Assembly (NCBI GenBank): GCA_011009095.1
Contig: VTPC01000604.1
Span: forward strand, 1 to 64,000
Source of the DNA: Ignelater luminosus
Taxonomy: Eukaryota > Arthropoda > Insecta > Coleoptera > Elateridae
Direction of reading: 5' to 3'
Length of the DNA: 64,000 nt
The notes beneath the pieces were generated by a model that did not search any database, was not told where the DNA came from, and saw only the letters and a list, made by a program, of their open reading frames with translations. Position numbers and translations under genes: made by a program. This document shows, in pieces, positions 38,501-50,603 of the stretch (position 1 is the first letter of the stretch; every line of letters starts with the position of its first letter).

Positions 38501-41500
38501 TTCTTAAATTTTCCACTAGACCTATACAAGATGTTAGTCCTTTTTACTATACTTGCGGAATAAATAACGATTAATGCTTTGCTATTTCTGAGTAAAACAT
38601 GGGTTTACTTTGAATAAATAAAGATGAACCCAGAGGTTCTCTGTTTGGTAAATTTCAATTACAAAAGAGCAAAGACCCTGACTACCTTCTTGAATCGTGA
38701 TTTGCTCGAGAGGAAAAAATAAACTAAGGATAAGTTTGCGGGTTACATGACCTTTGTGGTCTGCATAGAGTGTACAAATAATTTTTACACCTACTTAAGA
38801 CACTTTACTTGCAAAACGGACAATCCCATGTTAACATTTTACATTCTTGTCCAAATACATCACGGCATTAAATTCCCACACCTTAAAAAAATCCATAACA
38901 TTTTCACTTTCCGTGCCTATGGCACCAAGTCTATTGTAAAACTTCCTGTACCTTGAAAGCAAAATATTTTCAAGAACGACAAGGTCAGTTATGCACCCAA
39001 AAACTACGATCACTTTATTAATAGTAAAGTGCCTCTAGAAAAATTTTGTCGATGAACTAGAATCTCGATTTAAATTAAATTAGGTCTTCCTGCTTGGTCC
39101 TTATTTACATTGACTTTAACATACTTTTTTCTCTGGTAGAAAAAATTGAAAGTTAAATTAAAACATTAAAAATAGGAGACGTATGCGTACCGGGGTGCAT
39201 TAAGATTGATAATTTAGATAATCGACATGTGCTTTAAACTTCTTCTTTGATTAGAGAGATTTATAGATTTCAAATATCGGCTGACTTTCTACAAATAAAA
39301 ATGTTTGAAATTTTCACAGTCACGGTTAATGTTAAGGTCAACTCGTGATTTTTCAATGCTCAAGTTAAAAATTAATACGTACGAATTTAAATATGACTTC
39401 ATTTAACGAAAAAAATCATATTATTATTAGTAGTAATTAGTGGCAATAAAAAAACCAATCACAACAGAATACTTTCTATTAAAAGTTTAATAAAGTTTAG
39501 TACATAATGTTTAAACTTTTACCATTCAAACTGCAAGGCCAAAAATAATTCGTTAAGTACTAATTATTCAATCTCTCCTGTTTCTTTTATAGCAACAATT
39601 TAAAGAATGTTAAAAAATTCAGTAACAATACTTTATATAACCACAGAATTTAGAAATGGTAATGACATAAAAATCGGTAAGTTCCTCATAGTTTCTCATA
39701 AATGCGAGCCCGAATTTTCTTACGAAATATTTATCGCATTTTGCTTAGAAAAAAAATCTATAAAGCGTTTAGCCAGCTATGTACGTGTAAGTATATACGC
39801 GCTTTGATATTTATATATTATACGAAAACGTGTTAGTTTTCAGACAAGCGGTGAAAGCAGACCGTTTGGTATTTTATAACATTTTTAATGGGAGCAAATA
39901 TGCTGAATTTTTTTCCGTTTTTTTGTTATTAAGTGTAAGTAGTAAACATTCTTGTGGGTCAAAAAATCGCGCAATAAGGAAAGGTTAACATTTTTACGAG
40001 TATTTCAGATGTAGTTATGTAAAAGCTGGTTTATTTCTTTCTCTTTTTTCTTGGTCGTAATAAACTACTATTTACAAGATAATGAGATTTATTCTTGTTG
40101 GGTAATGAAATTAAATTGATTTCTCATTAGTTAAATGCGTTTATAGTGTTTTGTATGTAGCAGAATTGTATCAAATATTAAAATCTATAGTTATATAAGT
40201 TACACGTTATAATACGGTATTTAAATTTTTGATTTCATTATAAAAAGTTAATGTAAATAAAATTGCCATTAACAAAACTTATTTTATCAGTTACCTAATG
40301 GTTTATTGTTTTTAAACTTTCATTTACAGAACAGTTTAGCTTTATGAACTCATTTTATTTACTATTATTAAGAATTGGGGATATGAGTATTGCAAATGCA
40401 GGGGACAAAAGAAAGTAAAAAGGAATCAAATCGCAGAAGAATAGATTAGATAGGTATACAATAAGAAAGTTTTGATCGATGTAAGATACCAATTAAAGAA
40501 ACAAAGCTCATAACGCCCAAGAAAGAACTAAAGAAATACTAGAAAAAAAGTAGAAGACATATCAAAAGTATATAAAAATCTTTTTCATTTTGTTTATTGT
40601 TGGGTACATTCATGAATATCTTTAAATTTCGTTAGTTGTTTCTTTATATCTTTGATGATCCTATGTTGAGAAATGTATTTGATAAATGAATGATGTGCAA
40701 CAACCTGGTAAACCACTTTCAGATATTAAAATCTACGAACATTTCGAAAATAAACAAAATCGTCTAGCCTGAGCAGATAACTCATTTTCCAAAAAACCTG
40801 ATTTATTGTTGCATAACACAATCCATACTGGTGTTAAATATTATAACGGATGTTTACTTATTCGTCTTATCAAAGTAGTCTGGGAAAACAAAATTAAATG
40901 TCAAGCTGGTTCATGCTATTATTGAGGAAATCTGGTTTTTTATGAAATAAAAAATAATTTCGGCATGTTGCAAACTAACTTAAAGCTTTAGTCAAAATAT
41001 ACAAAAAATAATATAAATGTTTCTAGAAATCTTTAGTCTATGGAATTTAATGCAGTTTCTAAAACGAATAATAACGATTTTAGTGATAAAACCACAGGAA
41101 ACCGTGTTATTATTTCACTATGCAAATCTTATTGCTTATATCCGAATGTTCATCTTTATTTCTTGTACGAGAGAAAGTTATTCTAATTAACTTCAACGTT
41201 TTTAAAATTAGTAGAAAATTAAAACTTCTCTTGGTTTCTTAACAATAAATCTCATTTGTTGTAATTTCTTTTATACAAATTTTAGAATTGAAAGATAGTT
41301 TATTAAAGAAAAAAATATTGGAACTTTAATTGATATTGAGTATATAGAAAGAACGTAAAAATGTGATTAAGAGTGGAAATGGGCAATAGTATCATTTCCT
41401 AAAAAAAGAATTAAAAAGTATAACAATAAAAATGAAGGAAAGTCAAAAGTAAAAATTACAAAAGAGGTATACAAACAGAAGAAGAATAGCAAGTATGCCG

Positions 41501-43411
41501 TTCGGGAATCAAACAAGACTATTAAAGCACAAAAAGAATACATTTAAGCTTGGTTCTATAAAATAATAACTTTATACTTTATAGATGAAAGAAGAATGTC
41601 AAATTACAAATAGATAGCTTGAAGAAAAGAAAACAATGAAAAAAGAAAGCTAAGAAAATATTACACAAGTATAAACTCTACGACAAATGGTGTCAATATC
41701 CTAAAAAGGATGTGGTTTAACCTTTTGTTAATAATAATAAATTAAATCTTAATAGCTGTATGTACCAAAAAATAGGTTAAATCTGTCAATGTGAAAAACC
41801 TCCTTAAAGTGACTTGTAAGACAATACTGCTGATGTCTGTTAGGTTGCGTAACATACAACAATTGCAAATGTTACAGTCAGAAGTTCTTCATTAAGTGTC
41901 ACGGTGATAAGCAATTTTTTGTTACACTTTAGTTCTTGAGGATTATGAAGGGTATGAAGAAGTTTCTGGAATTCCAAGAAATGACATTATTCCTTTAATT
42001 AAACATACTAGTAGCAACTTAGAAAATTAATAAAAATAATCTCACTACTGATGTTATCATTTGTTTCGGAAATGATATGCGTTCACCAAGAAAGATATCA
42101 CGTATTATAGCCAATTCAAAGAATGCCCGTAGAGCAAAGGAAAGGTTACTGACAACTCGGGGTAACAACTAATATTCATTCACAATTTCTCTTTTACTAT
42201 ACCGACCTTTTACTGGCCACAACTACTACTATCAAATAGTAAAGCATAAAGCTTAAACATAAGCACGACTAACGAATCGAATGGTTACATGACACACAAA
42301 CTATAAATTAAAACCTTATAAACTCACAGGATTTGAAATAATGTTTAAAGTTATCAATTTAACAGAAAGCAAGCAAACATTGTGAGGAACTGGATGATGG
42401 ATCAGATTGATCTTTATATTTACATGCTACTTAGAATTAAAATTTGTTTTCTCTCCATATGACGGTATACTTTTTGGAAAACAATATGTTAAAACGTATA
42501 GACGATAAGTACCGAATAACGTTTACTCCTAAAAAATTATCTGAAAAGAGCTATAAGTTTAATAGGTTTGTGGAATGAAGGTAAGGATTGAAAATAGTGA
42601 CAAATCTATTGCATCAACTAATAGAAGACGTAAAGTTAACGAAAACTTACAAACCAAGGTTTCTTGATATTCCACATCTTGTACATCGTTTTCTGGTTAT
42701 AAAACTTTAAAGATAAGCAGCTGAATTATCGGGGATTCACCCTTGCAACAAGGGTGCTAGTACAAAGATTCATCAAATACAATGTGGTCTCAATAATAAA
42801 AAAAATTATTATCAATTCCAATTAACCATTTGTAGGCTTTCTTTATAAGTGTGGAATTTATATGTTGGATTAATTTAGTCTTTTCGTGTTGTAGGCCAAT
42901 TCAAATTGCTTGTGCGGAGATTACACAAATGTGTCCACGACACTGAGCGAAATTCTCGACAAGGTTATTCATTATAAGAAGTCTACTGTTTTAGATTTTT
43001 ATAGTTCTACCTTCATCTGGGGCAAACATCTGGGGAAGGTCAAGCATACTGTTTAAAGACGCGCAGCGCCGCACCATTGCATTGACAAAATACAAATTTT
43101 CTTTATTTTTGAATCAGGTGTTGAAGCATTTCAAACTCGTACAGCAACCACAAGTACGAAAACTATTGCACACTATATCTGGTAGTAGATGTCTGAGTCT
43201 GTAATTGATGTACAAATCTAAAATAAAAAAAAAACTGAAGTAAAAGTCCTACATTCGACCACCTGCTAGAATAATAGAAAACAAATACAAAACAAAAAAG
43301 TAATGATAGGTATAAACAGAGAGAGAAAAATGATTTCGCTGTCTGAAGAATTTGGTATTAATTTGAAGCCAGAGACTTCTTTAGAAAGGCGATTAATCGC
43401 GATACTGTTTT

Positions 43412-43447
<36 letters not shown>

Positions 43448-46400
43448 TAAAAACTATATTACATAAGAGGCTAAAGATCAAAATATTATTGGATAGCTAG
43501 GATCACGAATAGAAACAGTTAAAGTGCACATACCTGAATATTTATTTAATGCTTTTTTGTCCGAAAATTAGTCAGACACTTGTTTTTGTTGAAAACTATT
43601 TTTTGCTTTCCACCTTTTATATAACGTTTTGGAAGTTTGATCAGCATAACGTAGATTACAGTTATTACCGGTAATTCTGGAGATTAAACTTGATTTATTA
43701 GTATTTTGTTGCTATTCATACTTATGTAACTAGAGGTAGTTTTAATAACGTCAACACTTATGAGTTAATACGCTCTACCACTAAGATGATTCTCTTGATA
43801 GGGATAAATAGGAATGTTAAAAAATGTACTTGTATATTATATTTATATTATGCCAAGACAACTCAACAAATTCTTTGATTATTGTTTCGTAGCATCTCTA
43901 AATTTTAGTCTTTCAATGCTATTTTCTTTAAATAAATTCTTTTTGGAAATATACTAGATCAAATCTAAATCTAGATTACAGTTACCTTCTAATGTTAGAT
44001 AAAATAAATAGTCAATTATTATGGATTATGTACAGGGTGTAGTTCCTGTTAATTATTTGTATTAATAATGAAAAAGTAAGTGGATACCGCAGTGGTCTAT
44101 ACACCCAGGAGTAAGTGATGCGATGGCAACAGCTAGCAAAATCCAAGAAATAATATTTCTTTGTAAACACTGAACTACATGGCCATACACAACAAACAAG
44201 ATCAACAATAAATATTCTAAAATCTGGAAACTATAGGCGGTTCTAGCAGTAATTTCCATTAAAGGTTCTTCTTGGTAATATAACCTATTCAGCCATACCA
44301 TGCCAAAGAATCGTTGCAATGGTAGGAATTATTTAAATACTTCTGAATAAAGGTTATCTTGTTTTATAACTTTTACCAAGTTCAAAGCACTGCAAAGATC
44401 TTGCTACCAAAACCACACAATTACTGTATAAATCCTAGAACAAAAATAGAAACACGCGTACAGAAGCTAAAGTAGCAAAGCAGGGCGTAGGGATATTTTA
44501 GTTTAACTTGACGGATATCTGTAACTGAGAAACTGCCAGAATTACCTACTATTATTTAAACTCGTAACTGTTACCAAATAAACTTTCAATACAAGATTCT
44601 TTCTTCAGGGTTTCATTAACAGGTTTTAAAGAGCCACTCACATGTGATTACGGCTTTTTTTAACGAATGATAGGAATTAAATGTACTATACATTGTAAAC
44701 CAAAAAAATGCCGAACATTTCCTATGTATCTTTTGAGTTTTTTTGTAAATTTACAGGGTCCGGAAAAAGTCCCGGAACGGCCTCGTAATTTCTAAGCAAA
44801 AAGATATACATTTCTAGAAATTTCAGGGACCTTTTAGGACTAAAAATACTACATTTTGCAAGTAACAAAATTTTCAATATGTATAAGAGGGGCGAGAGGG
44901 TGGGGTTATATCAGAATTTTTAAATAGCAATCCTACTTAAATTTACTCTTGTTCGAAAGACATTAAGAAAAGAAATGTTTCAGCGAAAACTGGAAGTCGC
45001 TATGACAATTTGTTCAAAAGTTATATCCAATTAATTCTTCCAAAATTTAAAATTTAAATTTGAAATAATAATAAAAAATTGTGAGATTTGAACATTTTTT
45101 GTGATAATATAGTTAATAAAATCAATTATTATTAGTAATTCTAAAATTTAATAATAAAATAAATAAAACAATAAATTTCAAAATTTGAAATTTGAAAATT
45201 TTATGTGATGTAGATCCATTGCTTAAAGTATATTGTTAAGATAATAAAGTGGTACTTCCTTAAATTATATTAATAATATTTATTTTACAACCGGTTTCGA
45301 TGTTTTTTCATAATCTTCAGGTGAAAATTGTCAATTTATTATTATTTATTATTAAATTGTCAATTTATTATTATTTATTATTAAATTGTCAATTTATTAT
45401 TATTTATTATTAAATTGACAATTCTCACCTAAAGATGATGAAAAAACATCGAAACCGGTTGTGAAATAAATATTATTAATATTACTTAAGGAAGTACCAC
45501 TTTTATTATCTTGAAAATTTTAATTTAATTTCAATTGTATAGGTAATAAGTAGCAAAGGACGTAAAATAGAACCTTGTGAATCTCCGAATCCAATAGAAA
45601 AAGATTTTGAAAACCTCTTTTTCATTTTTGATCGTTAATCTTTATAAAATAGAAAAAATTCATTTAAGCTTATTATAAAATCTTGAAAATCATGAATGTA
45701 ATGTATTTAAATCTAAAGCATTAGGTTGTAAATCACGAAATTAAAATGCACTTTTATTAATATAATAAAACAAAACCAGTTGTAATGATAACTCGATGTT
45801 AAGGACGTTCATTAAAAATTTAAGATATTGAGAAATTCGTTAATTAATGCGAAATATGCATTCCATAAATAATTTGTCCATACATTTACGAGTTTGACTC
45901 GTTACAACTTTCAACACAATAATGCACTTAATTGCAGTTTTATTCAGTTTTTAAATAATCGTCGTACATATGCTGCATATTTTTCATCTGAATGTTCTAT
46001 AGTTGTAGTATGTTTATTTTTATTCTATTGTACTGATTACAGTTTTTAATGTCTTGTATAAACAAAAAAGATCACGGTTGCAATTGAAATTGCATGGAAA
46101 GTTTCGCTTTTCGAACATCCAACAATACAAACTAAATCACCGTTGAGTTAATAAATACAAATTACAATCGGTGGGTAATAAGTTCAACATTGTTTTCGAT
46201 TTTGTTATTTGGTTCTGATTACGACATAAGACTTTCACAGTACTGCAATGTTGTCCACATTTAGTTAAGCAGGAAATTCAATGATATAATGTTAGAAATT
46301 AATATGGAACATTTAAAAAAAGGCATTAAATTTGTTTTTATAATTTAAATGTTTATAGAAAATATATCAATTTCCAACTTTCATTAAAATTTATGGAATG

Positions 46401-49400
46401 TTTTGATTAGAAGCTAATGTAAAGCTGGTTGTATTTTATACATGTATATTTGATTGATTGGTTACAAAATAAATAATTATTACTAAAATTTATTAAATTA
46501 TTCAATAAAGTATTACGGTCTTATTAATTGTAATATACATTAGACCGATGTATAATGAGAGTAACTGCAATATATTAGGTTTGGGTCATCAGCAAAATGT
46601 CTTGCATTCTTTCTATAAAAATTATAAAAACTTTAAAATTTTGCAAGTGATCAACGCTTTTTGGTTTTTATTTTGGGCAAATCAAGTCCAAAAGGTTTGT
46701 TATAACAAAACATTTAATTTGTCTTTTGGCCTTTTCTTTTAATTTACATTGAATTTGTTTTTTGACATCTAGCTTGTAGTTGAGATAAAACTTAATTTTT
46801 TATGATCTGATAAATAATAAAGTACCTTGTTATTTGTTCAACAAACATACACGATAAATGTCTCAAAAAATTCAACCAAATTCAAATAATAAAGCCATTT
46901 CGTAGAATACCTACATTTGAATTGCTAAACAGACATGCTCTTCAAATCTGAATAAAGTATGCTTTGTTTATCGAAAAAAAGAAGATAAAATTCAAATTCA
47001 CAGTCAAAAAAAGAAAAAAGTCGTATTCCAATTTTCTCTGCATTTATGGTTCCTGTTTTTTGCTTCATAACAAAAATGGACGGACTATTTTGCATTCTTT
47101 TATTGGAGTAAGTTTTTATGTGAATTACTTTATAGATTAAAATTACAATTACCAACCGTGATTTTAAAACCTCCTGAAGGTTGTCTTTTTTCGCTAATTA
47201 TATGCAACACTGTAACATTTAAATTAAATTTAAATAAATTAATCTTGCGAACTACAATAATAATTATTTTATTAGAAATAAAAACTCGTATATCTCAAAG
47301 TTCACAATAGTTGTTTGGTGATGTCAGAAATGTAAAGGAAGATATACAACTGAAAAAGGTTATTCCTGATGGATGTTCCAAATGGTTCAAGAGCATTTTG
47401 CTAAAGCATGACAGTGACCTTTCATGAAGCAGGAAATGCGAAGGATTTGCAACAATTTTATAATAAAATATGCGTCTCAAGTAAAAATCTACCAGTTAAC
47501 CTTCAAATTCCTGTTGGATAGAAAACAATTATTTTATGTTTTTGCACAAAGTGTTTCTTGAAAAATTTATATGCTTTACATAACCGATTCAACTTTTCGG
47601 AAATTATTGCAAAAACAGTGTCCAAAATTGGAATTAATTATTAATTAATTCTTCATTATTTTTAACTGGCCAATTATGCAGATTGTTTAAAATAGAATTA
47701 TTACTTTTATTTTAACTAATAGCAATTTGCATACTGGTGGGTGGCTTATTGTATAATTTTAATAAAGTATCCGGATAGCTGTAGTTTTACTATTTATTTA
47801 ACGTTTAGAGATTTAGAAATCTCCATTTTGAAATTACTTCGTTTAAAATGTTAATGCTTGCGACAGTATACCGTTAAAAGAGAATGCCTTTATGTGCAAT
47901 TCAACGTTTATGCAAGTTTTAAATACGTATTACAATTATGTTGTATCCTGGGTGGTAATTTGCTTCTTTATTTATTGTTATCTTTTAGCACAAGAAAAAT
48001 TTATCTTATTGTGTCATCGTGCACTTAGCGATTTTTCAACCTAACAAGTTGAGATTTCATAATTTCTTAAAAAGGGGAAGCTAAAAATTATTAGAAAGTA
48101 AATTGAATATACTTAAAAAGTATTTTTGGTAAATTTAAGGTAAGGAATGTTAATTAACCAAACATATTTTTCTATCAAAGGCAAAGCTACAGATTTTATT
48201 AAAATTCAAATCAATTATCTGCTCTAATTCTTTACTTAATTTCACCTTTCATTCACATGAATCTAATGTATACACGAAGATGCTAAAATATATAAATCAT
48301 GTCTGTTTATAAGCACGCTGAATCTCTTCATTAAAAATATACTAAATGAACTCTCACTTGAAATGTTTCATCGTCTAGTCTAATTTAGACATCTTTTATT
48401 TTTTCTAACGCTAATTTACAAATTTTCTCTATAGCTGTAAGCAAACCAATTTATTTTTATTTTTGTTTGTTTTAGCTTTATTTAGAAAACAAAATTGTTT
48501 TAATTTTAACAAAAATTAATACCGAGTAAAAATAATTTATGTTTAATTATTACTATATCATTCATAATACATATTATATTCCACATGGTACATGGTATTA
48601 AGGCCGGTACAAATTATAAAAGTAAGAAATTTCACATGAAAGTGGCAGCTTGCTGCTAAACTGAACAGAACAAATGTGTTAATGGGGCTTTTGCTACTTG
48701 AAAAATTAGAACATAAAAACCATTTTAATGAATTTTGCAAGTAGAAATTGCAATATTACAATCATTGAACTTGTAATTATAAATATGTGTGGTTTTGAAA
48801 TTATCGAAGGTAGTTTTCTTAGGTGGACAATTCAAGGTAAATACATTTGTCATAAATTTAGAAAGGTGCTGTTTGAAGACGATTATTGTTATACCTGTTC
48901 TTTTTAAATTTACAATTAAAAACTAAAAAGTTGATGTAAATCTTTAAAATATTCATTATGAAATTTAATCTAAAAATTATACAAATAAGGCATTACTTCG
49001 AAAAGAAAGAAAATATTCATTATTTCATCAATTTGTTATCTAATATTAATTTGAAAGTCTATTGCATTTTAAAAACATGTTAAAAAATCGTGAGCGGAAT
49101 TGTTATTATGGCAATTACATTCTTCTTTTAAAACACGTATTAAATGAATATTATTAACCTTATTTTTGCCTTTGAATTATTAAAAGAAAAGATTGGGAAA
49201 TAAGGAAATTAGACGATTGGAAAAACCACACAATTCATTTACATGTTGACTTGAAGAAGTTGGGGTATTTAAATTTGAATTAATTTAGTGGCTAATGCAC
49301 CCCATAGAAGTAATGTTTTCATCAAGTTGCTGTTTGAGTTATTCAGAATACATTTTGCCAAGTTTTGAGCATAATTCAATAAAAGTTCTAGTTTTGGCAA

Positions 49401-50483
49401 ATTCACTATAAAATGTAATTGAAGTAAATTCAAAGCTTTATTGATTGTTGCCGAATCTTAACTAAAAAAATCAATAAAATAATGATCTCATCACCGGATG
49501 TGTAGGCATTGTGCATTGAAATTCATCGAATACTAGCCTTGAGATGTGGTTGCAGGGTTTGTCTGTATATTACTTTCGTTTATAACAATTGGTTTTTACA
49601 TGCTTTGTGTAAGAGAAGGTAAAAAAGAAACTGATAATATGAAGGAAACATTGTTACGGAAGCTTTCTTTATTAGCAGAGAAATAGAAATGAAATAAAAG
49701 AGAATGAAATAGCATTCAGTTTGTAATAATTTATCGAATTAAGCAAGAAATATCAATTAGGTATTAAACATTATGTAGTAGAGATAGAAATTATAAAAGC
49801 AGAGTTTAGTCTCGGGATGTCGCAGAAATGAATAATGAGTAATTATGGAAGAATCTAAACTAATTAAAGTAAATTTGACCGATAAAATTTATTTTTATTG
49901 CTTTGCGATTTGAGAAAGCCATACATTCAAATTTAATCGTGAAATTTATTTAAATTTCTATTTCATCTAGTCTAAAACAAAACCAGTTATCTGTTTGGTT
50001 ATTTAGTTATCAATAAATTACAAAATTTTAAAAATTATAAAAAACTTTAACACTAATTTCAGGACAAAATTGGAAATACACCTATATAAAGTAATATCAA
50101 GTAGTCATAATTGTTCCACTATAATTCTAGATTGTTCTTGTTCTAGTTTTCTAACAAGGGATTTTAAAATTCTAATTTATTGAACTGCATTTTATTATAT
50201 AAAGAAATAATTTGAGCTTTCTGTTTTTCTACATTATTTCTCACTTCCAAATTTTACAAACTAATAAAAAACCAACAAATCACTTATTTAAACACATCCG
50301 ATTTAAATAAAAATAACAAAAAATTAAAATCGCAGACGATCTCAAAATGGTCCTACACACCCTACAAACCCCTATATTTAAAAATCGCGAGTGTAATCCA
50401 TGTGGGGGTGTAAAGAAGACACTGTACTACATACCAGCAGATGTGAGTGCACTGAGCACTAAAAAACACGCTATGCTCTTCAT
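26518..50483 (-). CDS. Gasp: Gasp / obstructor-C (CPAP3-C), chitin-binding cuticle protein with alternative last exons
   Basis: Secreted protein with three peritrophin-type chitin-binding domains (ChtBD2); in flies it organises chitin in the tracheal lumen and cuticle. Coding exons on the minus strand: 50483-50435, 36577-36368, 36309-36121, 36029-35819, then either 35096-34925 (276 aa) or 26572-26518 (237 aa). All introns are GT-AG and phases agree. Exon 1 gives the signal peptide MKSIACFLVLSALTSAVLA (the V is completed across the junction), with QENFKC beginning the mature protein. Exons 2, 3 and 4 each carry one ChtBD2. Domains 1 and 2 have all six cysteines within their exon; the sixth cysteine of domain 3 is split TG|C across the exon 4-5 junction. 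Motifs such as PDDFGFYPHH, CDVFWNCWNGE and SRHAHPDDCRKYYICLEG, and the tail DLDLKSIRKSELLAGL, are those of Gasp as I remember it. Intron 1 is 13.9 kb. Confidence 0.95.
27244..27434. repeat. Fold-back MITE in the Gasp 3' region, about 80-bp arms
   Basis: AGAAAGTATGTAGAATTCT at the left returns inverted as GAATTTCATACACTTTCT at the right. The arms also pair through ATCATCATAGATG against CATCTATGATGATAT, leaving a short centre. No coding capacity. It lies between the two alternative Gasp last exons. Confidence 0.7.
27729..29034 (+). mobile_element. DD41D mariner-like element (Rosa-type), 1306 bp
   Basis: Terminal inverted repeats of about 31 bp begin (A/T)AGGGTTTTCCAATAAGAGG on both ends and are nearly identical. 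TA target duplications are at 27727-27728 and 29035-29036. One transposase relic lies inside. The element sits in the intron between the two Gasp terminal exons, on the strand opposite to Gasp. Length and ends look complete, so it inserted as a full copy and then decayed slightly. Confidence 0.9.
27843..28929 (+). pseudogene. Mariner transposase, DD41D catalytic triad, one frameshift
   Basis: Cut-and-paste transposase of the Tc1/mariner (IS630) superfamily. It opens MERYTLQQRIEIIKIHYKNG with an N-terminal helix-turn-helix, then catalytic D in ILSDEAHFHL, second D in YFQQDGATCH and third D in DLTPCDFFLWG. Forty-one residues separate the second and third D when the frameshift is allowed for, which places it in the DD41D (Rosa) family rather than classical DD34D mariners. 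The only visible lesion is an extra A in the A-run at 28644-28649, which shifts frame after DLLRKK. The second frame then runs intact to the stop at 28927-28929. Non-functional as written, but very young. Confidence 0.9.
29096..29591. mobile_element. MITE with TIR GACCCGTTTAGGA, TA-flanked, 496 bp
   Basis: GACCCGTTTAGGA at the left and its exact reverse complement TCCTAAACGGGTC at the right, each preceded or followed by TA (29094-29095, 29592-29593). No coding region. A TA duplication and short ends fit a non-autonomous Tc1/mariner element. It lies 60 bp past the DD41D mariner but has different ends, so it belongs to another family. Confidence 0.75.
30136..30517 (+). repeat. Dispersed CAGGGTCCGG repeat, copy 1
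   Basis: Starts CAGGGTCCGGAAAAAG and runs through CTCGTAATTTCTAAG, ACTAAAAATACTACATTTTG, a G-rich AGAGGGTGGGG stretch and TTACTCTTGTTCGAAAGACATT. The same text occurs at 44754-45152. This copy lacks about 35 bp present in the other. No coding capacity. Confidence 0.75.
32739..33271. mobile_element. Long palindromic element (about 230-bp arms) around a transposase tail relic
   Basis: The ends CAGG..GTCCCC and GGGGAC..CCTG are flanked by TA (32737-32738, 33272-33273). The left arm is reproduced inverted on the right with only scattered changes over about 230 bp; both arms include ATACGGGGTGTTTAAAAAATT. The centre (33003-33056) encodes LKNAIKEAVNEIRPEESC, which resembles the C-terminal tail of a Tc1/mariner-type transposase. 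It looks like a fold-back MITE formed from the 3' end of an autonomous element. Confidence 0.82.
34925..35096 (-). CDS. Gasp: Gasp alternative last exon (proximal), Pro/Ser/Gly-rich C-terminus
   Basis: Acceptor CACAG|C. The first base completes the cysteine, then EDYYGDLDLKSIRK, ELLAGLSGGGGSS, and a low-complexity tail rich in Pro, Ala, Ser and Arg ending PEPADN and TAA. It lies 722 bp from exon 4. A candidate poly(A) signal (AATAAA, minus strand) is at 34642-34647. This exon matches the C-terminus typical of Gasp. Its local GC content is clearly higher than the surrounding introns. Confidence 0.92.
35097..35818 (-). other. Gasp: Gasp intron 4, proximal form (722 bp)
   Basis: No other feature seen. 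The donor TG|GTAAGT at 35818 is shared by both alternative last exons. It matches the consensus well, so exon choice is more likely set by the acceptors or by poly(A) site use. Confidence 0.8.
37150..37560. promoter_or_regulatory. GC-richer pocket in Gasp intron 1, possible enhancer or alternative promoter
   Basis: Stands out from the AT-rich intron by base composition and CpG content. It contains a perfect POU octamer, ATTTGCAT, at 37361-37368, next to an inverted GCATGC. Open frames here are short and show no domain. A regulatory role for Gasp is inference from composition, motif and position only, about 600 bp from exon 2. Confidence 0.35.
43414..43446. repeat. (AAT)n microsatellite
   Basis: Eleven AAT units in a row. 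It produces poly-Leu and poly-Asn open frames that are artefacts. Confidence 0.95.
44754..45152 (+). repeat. Dispersed CAGGGTCCGG repeat, copy 2
   Basis: Second copy of the repeat at 30136-30517, same orientation, including CTCGTAATTTCTAAG and TTACTCTTGTTCGAAAGACATT. It is slightly longer and ends about 85 bp before the fold-back at 45238. Confidence 0.75.
45238..45512. repeat. Fold-back with AACCGGTTTCG ends-in motif and three 29-bp tandem units
   Basis: About 105-bp arms. The left arm contains CAACCGGTTTCGATG and ATCTTCAGGTG; the right arm contains their near-exact inverse CACCTAAAGATGATG and CATCGAAACCGGTTG. Between them are three identical 29-bp units (45327-45413, ATTGTCAATTTATT...). 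The CTGAAGATG..CGAAACCGGTT text recurs in many arthropod genomes and I associate it with Penelope-like retroelements and their hammerhead-like RNA motif; that association is from memory. Confidence 0.65.
50435..50483 (-). CDS. Gasp: Gasp exon 1, signal peptide
   Basis: Start codon at 50483-50481 after AACAAA. Sixteen codons (MKSIACFLVLSALTSA) plus one G, followed by the donor G|GTATGT. Phase 1 fits the acceptor at 36578-36579, where TG completes a valine codon before LAQENF. It is too short to appear in ordinary open-frame lists. I identified it from the hydrophobic run, the matching phase and a correctly placed TATA box. Confidence 0.88.
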
Positions 50484-50508
50484 TTTGTTCACTAAGTATA
50501 CGTATAAC

Positions 50509-50540
50509 TGTCGATTTGCAGGCGGCCTCCTTACTTTATA
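50509..50540 (-). promoter_or_regulatory. Gasp: Gasp core promoter: TATA box and initiator
   Basis: On the minus strand TATAAAG (50540-50534) is followed, 31 bases after its first T, by the A of GACAGTT, an acceptable arthropod initiator. The spacing is canonical. It would give a 5' UTR of only about 26 nt before the ATG at 50483. The start site is inferred from spacing. Confidence 0.7.
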
Positions 50541-50603
50541 CCTACCGTTGGAGGGCCCCCCGCTTGTCGATCCTTCTGGTATAGCTTTCCTGGGTCCGCA
50601 CCG

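Larger units (their letters stand above)
36578..50434 (-). other. Gasp: Gasp intron 1 (13.9 kb)
   Basis: Runs from the donor G|GTATGT at 50434 to the acceptor TTTACAG at 36578. No credible exon inside. It holds a GC-richer pocket at 37150-37560, a second copy of the CAGGGTCCGG repeat, an AAT microsatellite and a hammerhead-like fold-back. Long first introns of this type often hold enhancers. Confidence 0.85.

Noticed and set aside
43266-43500. Poly-Leu and poly-Asn frames
   Set aside because: Produced by the AAT microsatellite on either strand.
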